A stretch of DNA of 64,000 nt from Argentina anserina (Eukaryota > Streptophyta > Magnoliopsida > Rosales > Rosaceae). Shown here one piece after another: positions 55,002 to 64,000 of the stretch. Location of the stretch: positions 15,438,001 through 15,502,000 of the forward strand of contig NC_065872.1 of assembly GCF_933775445.1 (NCBI RefSeq), in the 5' to 3' direction. The notes under the pieces are model-generated. The model saw only the letters and a program-made list of their open reading frames with translations, searched no databases and was not told the DNA's origin. How positions within the stretch are numbered: the first letter of the stretch is position 1; each line of letters opens with the position of its first letter. The translations under genes were made by a program, and so were the position numbers.

Positions 55002-58000
55002 ATTACTATTTTATAGTAAATTAATTTAATATAGATGATTCAAAAGATTAATCATAAATATGTTTGTTTTTGCATGTGATTAATCAATTGTCATTCACAA
55101 TGGAATCGTGAGAGCAACCATTTCACATGACGATCAAGTTCGACATATGTAAGAACAACCGTATTATATGCAGTTTATTTAACAAACTTACAAGTAAGAT
55201 TTAAATTAGTATTTCAACTGTCATTAAATTTCATTTATATACATGAAATTATACATATTACGTGAGTAAAGTAGTTTCTGAATATTGTGACATGTTATAT
55301 GTTATGCATATTTAAATTTATTTTTAAATTTGATTGCTTAGCATGTAATTGAATCGTAATGCTATGATTTACATTTTTAGCATTATATTTATACATGGTC
55401 TTTGACACGATACAATAACTGCCTAAGTTTTGTAGATTACTTAATCATGTTAAATGATATGCTCTATTTGTTGCATATGCTATGTCTATATAATTTTTAT
55501 AATTATGTTATTTAGCATATATATGAGCATTGTCATGATAACGAAATTTCATGAGAATTTCATAATTCAAAAACAAAGCGATGACAAACTTATTCATGTG
55601 ATAAAGTATTTTCACGAAGCATCGAAAAATACGACCATTGAAATTCTTGATCTTGCAATCCAATTTGTATTTCTTGGAAATGATTGAACTGGTATGTTTT
55701 TACTATGATTATGCAACTTTATAAAAGCTCCAAAGTGACCATAAGTATCTTGGTATATTTATTTTTCGTATATGTCTATTTAGAGTTTCAACTAGACTTC
55801 TACACTAATAAGTCTCGTACTCTATCTACAATTGGTTAAACCATCACAACGTATATTGGACTCTAAAGAATTTGATTATCAACCTCCCATGCAAGTAGCT
55901 TGGAAGCATTATTAAAATCTTGAATGACAAGATAAGGTCTCTTAGGACAAATTTTTTTTCCCAAAACGAATTTTGCATAACCCCAAAGCAAAGGGCAATA
56001 ACTATGAACATATACAAACTGATCAATAATAATTGATACCAATGTACAGTGTGACAAAAAGGTATATGAGATATGACATGAGCAATGAAGCGTCTTATTA
56101 TGAAATGAATATAGAATGATGAGAGTATGATGATTTGAAAAAGTATATTCAATATTGAACAATATACAAAAAATTTCAATTCAAAACAACGATAAGAATC
56201 TAGCTCAATTAATAAAGTTTTAGACTTTGATTATAATCTGCCCTTAATTTTTCGAAGATATTGTAATGGTCGTTATGCTTAAAATTTAAATAGACTTCGG
56301 TACTGAAGTATTTTTGGATTGGACAAGACCTTGATACAATCGTTGACATACAACCAATGTTATGAATTTTTCTCAATGAATTGAGAATATTCGAATATTA
56401 ATCGAGATATACGTGGTTCAATTTTCACTATTTTGACTTTGCGAAGTACCGCATAAAGTAAAACAATTTCACAAAATATTAGTATGACATGAATAACTGC
56501 ATACAAAGAAATGCTTCATGTGATCCCCACAGTAGTAGTAGTAATGAAGAACAATAGTACCATATATGTGGATATAGCTAAATATTAATAAGGATGAGTC
56601 ATTTCTACTCCTTCGGGATTCACAATGTACATACATTATGGAAAGGAGTTATCGTTTTGCAATTCTATCAAATTACTCTAAAGAATTTGAGCTTATATTC
56701 CATTTTCATGTCTTAACTATATAGTATATACTTCATTGACACTTTATGTAACAAGAGCCAACAAGAGACAATCGAACCCTCATACATTTTAAATATTTAT
56801 GTCAACGACTATTTCATGTGAAACAAATTAATGAGATTACAATTGACTTCCTTTGCCTTATCTCTAATGACTGCGGATGTAACCGAGCAATAGAGAAGTT
56901 TTTATGTCTATTTAGCTGTTATATGTAACTGCTTAATGAATCCAACAACGTCAAAAGAAATTGACCTTTAGGATTTTGACATATTTGGGCTTTGACAGGT
57001 TGTGATATATGCGTCTATATATTTAAGGAATTACATACGGATATTCACGGTTTGGATAAATAGAAGTAAGAACAAAATAAACAAAAAACTGTAAAAATCC
57101 TTAAAATATAATTTTATGGAGGAATTGAAGATGTGATTTCATTCTCATATTTCGTCACCCTCTTAAGGCTGAACCGTGAAATATTTAATGCATAATTATA
57201 TGGACTAAGTCTATACTAAGTCTATATATGCACTAATTCAAAATTTTACCCGGCCTTCTTGACCTTTATGTGATGGGGACATGTGTTGAAGCTTTCCTTT
57301 AATGCTCAAAATTTATTTACGTTCTCAACTTCCCTTTGCCTTTCTTTTTTCACTCATTCTCACTCTGAAAGCTTTATCACCACGCCCACTCGCCCAAGAC
57401 AATCAATTAGCACTGCTACTCCTTTCACTCATTCTCTCTATTACGATATCACCTGCAAGGCTACAACTTCACTTAGAGATGGACATGGTTTGTTTAATTC
57501 CATATGATCTGGGTTAATAATTCCATCTAGTTCATTTCTCTTCTCTGAAATCTTGATTTTCATTTTCTTTCCTTCTAAGATTCATTCCATTGAATTCAAC
57601 CTCCTCACCCAAATCCCAAAATCTAGTGAACCCTACAGCCCATTTGACAAAACTCCAAACAGACCCCTCCCATGAGATCTCCCACAACCATTCATCAACT
57701 AAATCAAATTGAAAATTTAAATGGGTGCTCTTCATTTTCTCAAATTTTAATGCATTTGATGCCAAGATGATTAATTGTGAGAAGCATTGATCAATTTGTA
57801 GGAGAGAGAGAGAGAAGTGAAAACTTGATTGTAAGCCATTGGATCATCTACAAGTCTACAACACATGTCATCATCTTATCAAAAGATCAGGAAGGTTAGG
57901 TGAAATTTTGGATCAAAAGAGGATCTGGATCCCCTCTCGAGAACATAGATAACTTGTAGCTACAATAAAAATTTTAGTGGATAATACTTCTATCTCGTAA

Positions 58001-58004
58001 CTTC
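55002..58004. other. AT-rich intergenic region, no gene supported
   Basis: About 3 kb of AT-rich DNA. ORFs (55454-55687, 55844-56179, 57283-57507) are hydrophobic or low-complexity with no motif. A short GA repeat lies at 57801-57815. It may contain old transposon debris I cannot identify. Confidence 0.5.
57801..57815. repeat. short (GA)n repeat
   Basis: Seven consecutive GA dinucleotides (ggagagagagagagaa). Confidence 0.9.
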
Positions 58005-58597
58005 TAAGAGCATCCGCACCGGCGAGTAGTGGAGGAGCTGGTGCTCGAGCAGCGACGGGGACCGATCGGTTTGCTCGAGCAAACTGATTTTCAATCTCGC
58101 ACCGGACGAGAGGTGCTCGCCCAGTCAATCGGAATGCTTTGCTCGCCCCTCCGCTCGAGCAAAATTTGCTCCGGCGATTGCTCGACCGCCTCACGGAGCC
58201 TACGACACGTGGGTGACGTCGTGGGCTCCGCCAGACGCGGGATTAATTTTTATTCTGTTTGGCGCGTGCAAAGATAAAAAAAATTTTAACGAGCCAATGA
58301 ATGGCTGACACGTGGCTTACCGAATGGGCCAATGGTATAATAGATCTGGGCCTTCCATTTTAAATCAGAAATTTCGATCTAACGGTCAGAATTTATATGC
58401 AACGATTATTATTTGATCATAACGGATATAAACTCAAAAAATAGTAAAAAAAATCCCAAAATTTTCAAAACTCTCCCAAAAATTTGCCTATAAATACTAC
58501 TTCAATATTTAATCAACTCACACCAATTTGTGCACAACAAATTTCACATCTTCCTCCATCTCCTCTCTCATTTCGTTTAGCATTTTTTTCCAAAACA

Positions 58598-59823
58598 ATG
58601 GGCACTCATTAGCTTCCTTCCGAAGATTTAGAAATGTACATTTATTTTGTCCGTCATAGCATTGATGAATATGACGGTAACAAACAAAAGAGGGACAAAT
58701 TGTGGGAGACAATTCATGGCGATTATATGCAAAATTGGGTGCTAGCACCGGGTGAGAAACCTCCGAAGGAGCCGAGGACCCGAATCGCGCTCGGTTCTCA
58801 CTACAACAAGTTCAAGCTACTCTTGCAAAAATGGGGAGAATGTTTGGCGGTGTCACGACAACGTATAGCTAGCGGCACTTCGCTAATGGACGAAGTAAGT
58901 ACATTATTTTATCATATATTATAATTTTTATTTGATTATATGAATTAAATTATGTAATTTATATCTAATTTGTTTAAATATGTAGCCTTGTTTACATTAA
59001 TTATTTTAATATATCTATTTTTTTTTACATTATTTGTTTTATCTAATTTGGTTAAATATGTAGCATTGTTTACATTATTTGTTTTAATATATCTATTTTG
59101 TTAAATTATTTGTTTTATCTAATTTATTTAAATTATGTAATTAAATATGTACCTAATATAAGTTTTTTACATCAGGAACGACAAGCTCAATCATGTTACT
59201 ATAACGCTAAGAAGAAAAAGTTTACACACTTTGAATGTTGAGAAATGGTTAAAGATCATCAATCTTTCGTTGCGGTGCTACCTACTACTCCATCTCCATA
59301 TGCAAGTAGTTACCACGGTACTCCTTCCGCAACTGAATCATCTCCAACTATCAATTTGGATGACGACCAATTGAATGAGACACCTCAAAGCAACACGGCA
59401 GGTCCATCGAGTCCACATAGACCAATGGGAACCAAGGCGGCAAAGGAAGCTAGGCGCCAAAAGAAACTAGGTAAGACTCCTATTGAGCAACGAGTGGAGG
59501 TTTTGCATACCATTACAAGTGACCAAGCATCATGGCATACCAAGAGGCTAGCCCATAATGAAAGTGAGCTTAATTATTATGCGGAGTACATAGACATTCA
59601 AAAGCGGAAAGAAGCAAGGGCGGAAGAAGAGTTACGATTGAAGAAACAAGAGAATGACACACGGATCATGACAATGGATTTGGAGGCTATGACCCCAATC
59701 TCGAAAAGGTATTTTACCAAGAGGAAACTAGCAATCCTTAATGAAGGAGAAGCTAGTCAAGATCAACCTACCGATGAAACATATTCGGATTGTTATCACC
59801 CAAGTCGCGTGCTTTTTCCATAG
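58598..59823 (+). pseudogene. Harbinger Myb/SANT-like ORF with NAM-associated C-terminal region, two nonsense codons
   Basis: Partner protein of the transposase. Exon 1 is 58598-58893 (ATG, MGTH*LPSEDLEMYIYFVRH, then RDKLWETIHGDYMQNWVLAP, RTRIALGSHYNKFKLLLQKW; donor GACGAA|GTAAGT). Exon 2 is 59176-59823 (acceptor TCAG|GAACGA; ERQAQSCYYNAKKKKFTHFE, C*EMVKDHQSFV). The C-terminal part has the NAM-associated pattern GTKAAKEARRQKKLG and a charged coiled-coil-like stretch QKRKEARAEEELRLKKQEND. Defects: TAG for Gln at codon 5 and TGA for Trp in HFEC*EMVKD. A Met just after the first stop (58634) could restart translation, but the second stop remains. Confidence 0.87.
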
Positions 59824-60018
59824 TAGTTATAGTATTGTACTAAGAATAAATCTGAGCTTAGCTCGTCATTTTATGTAATTTAAATTTTTTGAGAAATAAA
59901 ATGCAATTTATTTATTAAGTTAAAATTGAAATACACATTAAATTAAAACACATACTGAAATTAAACACAAGCTTAATAATTAAACACAAACACCATGAAA
60001 ACACACAATATAACATAT

Positions 60019-61401
60019 TTAAAGTATTTCACCGGTTTCCACCCTCCAAATGTGTTTCACCAAGTCTCTCTGGAGCTCTCGATGGATGAAAGCAGATTTG
60101 AGATTGGCAACACGGTCGTGAAACCGTTGTATATTAGCTTCATCTCTACTGATTGGCTCAAAAAGAACTCGATTCCCTTGTGCATTCACCGGCCCATCAT
60201 AAACCGGAAAAGCCCTCGATGGGTTTTGCAAGTCTTCTTCTTCTTCCTCATCATCATCCTCATCCTCATCATCCACATACTCTTCCTCAAAAATCATGTT
60301 ATGCAATATAATGCAAGCTAACATGATAGTAGTCATTACCGATTTGTGGTGCAATGTACAACTATGACGTATAATTACCCATCGAGATTGCAAGATGCCA
60401 AATGCCCTCTCCACATATTTCCGGTATGCCTCTTATTTCTTTGCGAAGAGCTTATCTTGTGACGTCTGGAGATTGGAAATTGTTTTGACAAATGTAGAGT
60501 ACCTTGGATATATTCCGTCAGCTAGATAATAAGCTGTGGTGTACCTCTGTCCGTGGACTTCGTAGACGACAGTTGGGCCTCTTCCAGCAAGGATCTCTGA
60601 GAACACATTCGATAGATGGAGCACATTAATGTCATTTTTAGCTCCAGGACACTCAAAAAAACTGTGCCATATCCACGTATCATACGAGGCCATTGCCTCT
60701 AGGATAACCATTGGGTGACCCTTTCGCTCCGAGTATGCCCCTTGATAGGCGGTTGGGCAGTTCTTTCACTCCCAGTGCATGCAGTCGATGCTTCCAATCA
60801 TGCCTGGAAAACCTCGGCGTTCGCCTTTAGCTAGTAGTCGTGTGAGGTCTACCGGTGTTGGACTGCAGAGATATCTTGGACCATAGAGATGAACCACTTG
60901 GCTGCAAAACTCCTTCATACATTCCAAGGTAGTCGATTCCCCCATCCTTGTAATTTCAGTACACTGATCTGCGGCTGACCCGTACGCTAGCATTCGTAGA
61001 GCCCCGGTCATCTTTTGTTGGGGAAGTAGCCCTAGCAAACCAGTGGCGTCTTCTCTTTGATGCCAAGACATGTCGTGGTTGCAGAGGTCCGTCATGATAA
61101 TGTTGAATCGGTCTCTGCTCATCCTGTACCTCCGGCGAAAGTCTTGAGCTTCGAAGATTGGACGTTCGATGAAGTAATCTTCCATGAGATTGCGTCCCCT
61201 AGATAGACTCTGACGTGGCTTATTCGGTTTTTTACCGCGACGTAAACCGCTTGGTCGTGTTGATTCATCATCGTGTTGTGCTTCCGCCATGACCACCTGA
61301 TTCACGAATGATTGCTCCATATCGTCATCCTCTTCTTGTTGACGTTGTCTCCGCCTGAAAAAATTGTGGAAGCTGAAAGGATTCATCAGAGTGATAAACA
61401 A
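60019..61401 (-). pseudogene. Harbinger transposase, single ORF with two nonsense codons
   Basis: An uninterrupted frame of 461 codons apart from two stops. N-terminus MFITLMNPFSFHNFF (a later Met in this region could be the start), then acidic and basic stretches, RPIFEAQDFRRRYRMSRDRF, and the nuclease core: first Asp in MIGSIDCMHWE, second in GAKNDINVLHLSN, Glu in YVERAFGILQSRW, followed by LACIILHNMIFE. The acidic tail DDEDEDDDEEEEED and the final LVKHIWRVETGEIL are intact. Stop 1 at about 60766 (MHWE*KNCPTAY) replaces Trp (TGG to TGA). Stop 2 at about 60433 (LFAKK*EAYRKY) replaces Gln (CAA to TAA). All three catalytic residues remain in the frame. Confidence 0.92.
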
Positions 61402-61851
61402 GGAAATGTTGCTAAGTGTTTAGATTGAAGGATGAGTTATATGCTCGGATTCTTCACAATTGTGTGAATATAGAATGAGTGATATTAGACGTTTTATAGC
61501 AAATTGGTCGAAAATCTTACCAGAAATCTGGTCCAATTATTTTGCCGACACTGACACGTGGTAGTGACACGTGTCAATTCTCTACTAGTCGAAAATCTTA
61601 TCGGAAATTTTGGATAATATCTAGTCGATAATGACACGTGGCACATTATGATTGGTTGTAAATATATTTGGTAAAAAAATTAATCATTTCAAAACAAAAC
61701 AAAATTGAATTGCTCAAGTAAATTGTAAATGGGTGTGTGAAAAAATCGATTTGCTTGAGAAAAATATGAAATCGATTTGCTTGAAGCAAATTTTGCTTCT
61801 GGGACCACCTTTTGCTTGAGCAAAACCATTTTATAGGTGCAGATGCTCTAA

Positions 61852-62018
61852 ATATTTACATATTGCAAATTTTTGTGGAGGATGCATTGATTTTGTTCAC
61901 CAAAATGAGTTAAGGTCATAGAGGTAACTTGCTAGTTTATACATATCATTTTGACCTACCACTTCAGTTCTTTACATTAATGATATATGTTTGAGAAATC
62001 TTTTGGTTTTGATGCTAA
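61852..62018. other. spacer between Harbinger 2 and Helitron
   Basis: About 170 bp of AT-rich sequence; nothing recognised. Confidence 0.6.
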
Positions 62019-62287
62019 TCTCTACTACTATAAAGCCAACACTCAAAAGTTTTACCAAATTATGAATTACCAATTTTACCATTATCTAATTTTATCATCG
62101 CATAGACAGAAGGACAATTATGTAAAATATAAATGTTTCATCAATATGTTTTATCAAAACTATCATTCATAAGAAACATAATTATATAAAATGATAGGTT
62201 TTCAAGAATCAAGAACACACTTCAAATTAAATTTTATAAACATTTACGATACGATTAAACACGTGTATCGCACGGGCATAAAACTAG
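62019..62287 (+). mobile_element. small non-autonomous Helitron, 269 bp
   Basis: Starts TCTCTACTACTATAAAG and ends TCGCACGGGCATAAAACTAG, the 5'-TC...CTAG-3' ends of Helitrons. It is inserted between A (62018) and T (62288), the family's A^T target. Upstream of the terminal CTAG is a short stem (CGTG...CACG) as in the usual 3' hairpin, followed by the gggcataaaactag tail seen in plant Helitrons. No coding content. The ORF at 61987-62172 crosses its left end and is not real. Confidence 0.82.
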
Positions 62288-62636
62288 TAATATTTATAAC
62301 TTGGAACTAGATGGTGATGCGAGATCGACCTTTTGTTGAAAACCAATAAAAAATTATAGAAATAACAGATGTTGTTTAGTGCGTCTATCTACGTATAAAT
62401 ATAAAACCTTATTTCTGCTTGAGTAATGACATTTCCTCGCATCTTTTCTATAGTTATAGATCTTATATCGACTTAAATAGTACGTTACTATTTCCGTTTT
62501 CCCATAAGACAAAATGACTATAAAAACAAAATTACAGAATGAAAAAATAAAAATAAAATAAAAAGGAGAGTGAGAGCGCCAATGGACACTATTCTAGATA
62601 CCTGGTCCGTTGAATAACTGTTCCCCTCTTAACAAG
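62288..62636. other. SAL1 upstream region
   Basis: Promoter and 5' UTR side of the SAL1-type gene, about 350 bp between the Helitron end and the ATG. AT-rich; no specific element assigned. Confidence 0.5.
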
Positions 62637-62856
62637 ATGGCTATAAATTGCTTGAGAGCAACACCCAAAATTCCGCATCCTTCAAACCCCAACATCACAT
62701 TCTCACACTCTTTCCTCTTCTTGTCTTCCAACTCCAAACCCAAAAGGCTCTTCTCTCCAATTCGAGCTTTTTCAATGTCTTACGACAAGGAGCTCGCTGC
62801 TGCCACGAAAGCTGCTTCCGTCGCCGCTCGCCTCTGCCAGGCATTACTCTCTTCCT

Positions 62857-62902
<46 letters not shown>

Positions 62903-64000
62903 GACCCTTTTTGATTATAAAGTTGTAATCTTTTTGTGTGTATAAATGAAAGTTTGGATCTTTTGTTAATGATGGTAGATTGGTAGTGTTGGTGAGCAAA
63001 ACCCAGAACCAAAATATCAGTTTGAGTAAGACCCATGTTTTGAGTATGCCCCATTGTATGTGTAATAGTGTGTGATGGTTATATGGGGTTTGAAATGCCA
63101 GTGGATCGATGATGATCATTTGTGTACTTTTTAGTTTTGCCACTAATATTTGACAATGCATTTAAGAAAGGCTTTACCCAAGTCAGTAAAGTGATATTTA
63201 GAGCCTATGTATGCATCAAAGGAGCAAATATGGTGACTGGAGTGAGCTTCTAAGCATGGTTTTTGATTTTAGATTAACTGAGAAGTATTGAGTAGGAGCC
63301 ATGTTGTGAATTCAGCCCTCTGTGTTTGTCTTTGATGCATATATGGACTTTCAATGTTGGTGTCCTGATGATCATGTTTATATACAATATCAAATTCCAG
63401 AAAAGGCTAATGATAGCAGTTCAAAATAATAGACGCAAAACCTTAATTTTTGCCTAAGGTTGTATTCCATTTTAACACTTTAAGAAAATGTCATCTAATC
63501 AAAAGAGTGTTATTCTGCAACTGACAAGTTTAGTGAAAGATCAAGGAAGTGGTTTTTAACACTGTAAGTGCAATTGATCTAGTTGAGGGCTTGAGGCGCA
63601 ACCAAGTTGAAGGGCCAGATTTCTTTACGAAGTGAATGCATGAATATGTATAATGTATCGGTATAGACACGGTTCAATTAGTTCAAGTCTGATAAATTAT
63701 TGCTAGTTGCTTCTCGCACTTATTAGGGGCACCTTGGGAATTATATGTCCTAACATATGGCACTTTTACGACTACATGTTTGTCATTTATGGTGTATCTA
63801 AATGCTGAGCAATGTTTAGCTCATTATAAGTTGATTTTGGTTGTGTTTTCATTGCTTCAGAAGGTACAACAGACACTCTTGAAGTCAGATGTTCATTCAA
63901 AATCAGATAAAAGTCCTGTCACAGTGGCCGATTATGGTTTGTTTGCTAACTCTACTGCAAATGCTTTTAATCAAATGCAGTCAAATTATATACTTGTTTT
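62637..64000 (+). CDS. SAL1: SAL1-type 3'(2'),5'-bisphosphate nucleotidase, 5' part (runs off the window)
   Basis: The enzyme removes the 3' phosphate from PAP (3'-phosphoadenosine 5'-phosphate), and in vitro from some inositol phosphates; in plants it controls PAP-based stress signalling from chloroplast and mitochondria. Exon 1 is 62637-62840: MAINCLRATPKIPHPSNPNI, a Ser/Pro-rich transit-peptide-like segment, then MSYDKELAAATKAASVAARL and CQ. Exon 2 is 63861-63936: KVQQTLLKSDVHSKSDKSPV and TVADYG, the family's conserved N-terminus. The gene continues past the window; the magnesium-binding motifs are not in view. The first intron (62841-63860) has donor CTGCCAG|GCATTA, a GC donor, with acceptor CTTCAG|AAG; no GT gives a workable join. 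The second intron has an ordinary donor (TATG|GTTTGT). The alternative start MSYDKEL (residue 47) would give a form without transit peptide. Confidence 0.9.
62861..62899. repeat. (TC)n microsatellite in SAL1 intron 1
   Basis: About 19 TC dinucleotides starting 20 bp after the GC donor site. ORFs spanning it are artefacts. Confidence 0.95.

Larger units (their letters stand above)
58008..61848. mobile_element. PIF/Harbinger transposon 2, complete ends, recently inactivated
   Basis: 3,841 bp. Left end GAGCATCCGCACC and right end (reverse complement) GAGCATCTGCACC form the inverted repeat, 12 of 13 identical. The TAA target duplication (58005-58007 and 61849-61851) is canonical. Inside are a Myb/SANT-like ORF on the plus strand (58598-59823) and a transposase on the minus strand (60019-61401), converging on a spacer of about 195 bp. 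Both are full length and spoiled only by nonsense codons. Subterminal regions carry copies of a palindrome, TTTGCTCGAGCAAA on the left and TTTGCTTGAGCAAA-like on the right. Confidence 0.94.

Noticed and set aside
55454..57765. Hydrophobic ORFs in AT-rich DNA
   Set aside because: Ile/Phe/Tyr-rich translations follow base composition; no start context, homology or splice structure.
62695..63161. Minus-strand ORFs with REREREREKR stretches
   Set aside because: Artefacts of the TC microsatellite in SAL1 intron 1.

Overview
This is plant nuclear DNA, from a eudicot. The host genes are plant-specific (a NIN-like transcription factor, a U-box/ARM ubiquitin ligase, a CHX antiporter, a SAL1-type phosphatase), introns are GT-AG with AT-rich interiors, and the rest is dominated by plant transposon families. 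Rosaceae is a guess from overall flavour, not something the sequence proves.

Layout. 0.8-3.8 kb: an NLP8/9-like gene (minus) whose whole coding region is one uninterrupted ORF. 4.7-7.9 kb: a decayed Ty1/copia element (minus), with its 5' LTR butted against, and truncating, an F-box pseudogene (7.9-9.0 kb). 9.9-15.2 kb: a complete but dead PIF/Harbinger transposon with transposase, Myb-like ORF, TIRs, a 3-bp duplication and a 4 x 145-bp tandem array, flanked outside its ends by a separate inverted repeat. 16.3-24.7 kb: an old copia element with both LTRs, carrying a nested 2.2-kb solo LTR. 24.7-28.4 kb: a broken gene for a chloroplast-lumen-type TPR protein that starts, without an ATG, right at the copia LTR. 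30.4-31.7 kb: an intact single-exon U-box gene (minus). 31.8-37.7 kb: AT-rich intergenic DNA. 37.8-41.1 kb: the 3' part of a related copia element, its reverse transcriptase split by a second solo LTR of the same family as the first. 41.5-42.1 kb: a hAT-type MITE. 43.3-48.7 kb: a decayed L1-type LINE. 49.0-52.3 kb: an intact three-exon CHX15-like cation/H+ antiporter (minus). 53.7 kb: a short copia LTR with leader. 54.6-55.0 kb: a second hAT-type MITE with a perfect 8-bp duplication. 58.0-61.8 kb: a second PIF/Harbinger element, nearly complete, with TAA duplications. 62.0-62.3 kb: a small non-autonomous Helitron. 62.6 kb to the end: the first two exons of a SAL1-type phosphatase, with a GC donor site.

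The four host genes that look functional are NLP, PUB, CHX and SAL1 (the last cut by the window edge). They share no obvious pathway. The strongest structural results are element boundaries that can be checked by eye: two solo LTRs of one family with perfect 5-bp duplications (CATAT and TTGAT), two Harbinger elements, two hAT MITEs and a Helitron. Most nonsense codons in the decayed genes can be explained by C-to-T or G-to-A transitions (CAG/CAA to TAG/TAA, TGG to TGA), as expected for methylated, silenced DNA. I saw no clearly new biological system; the novelty is in the nested architecture and in what it did to neighbouring genes.
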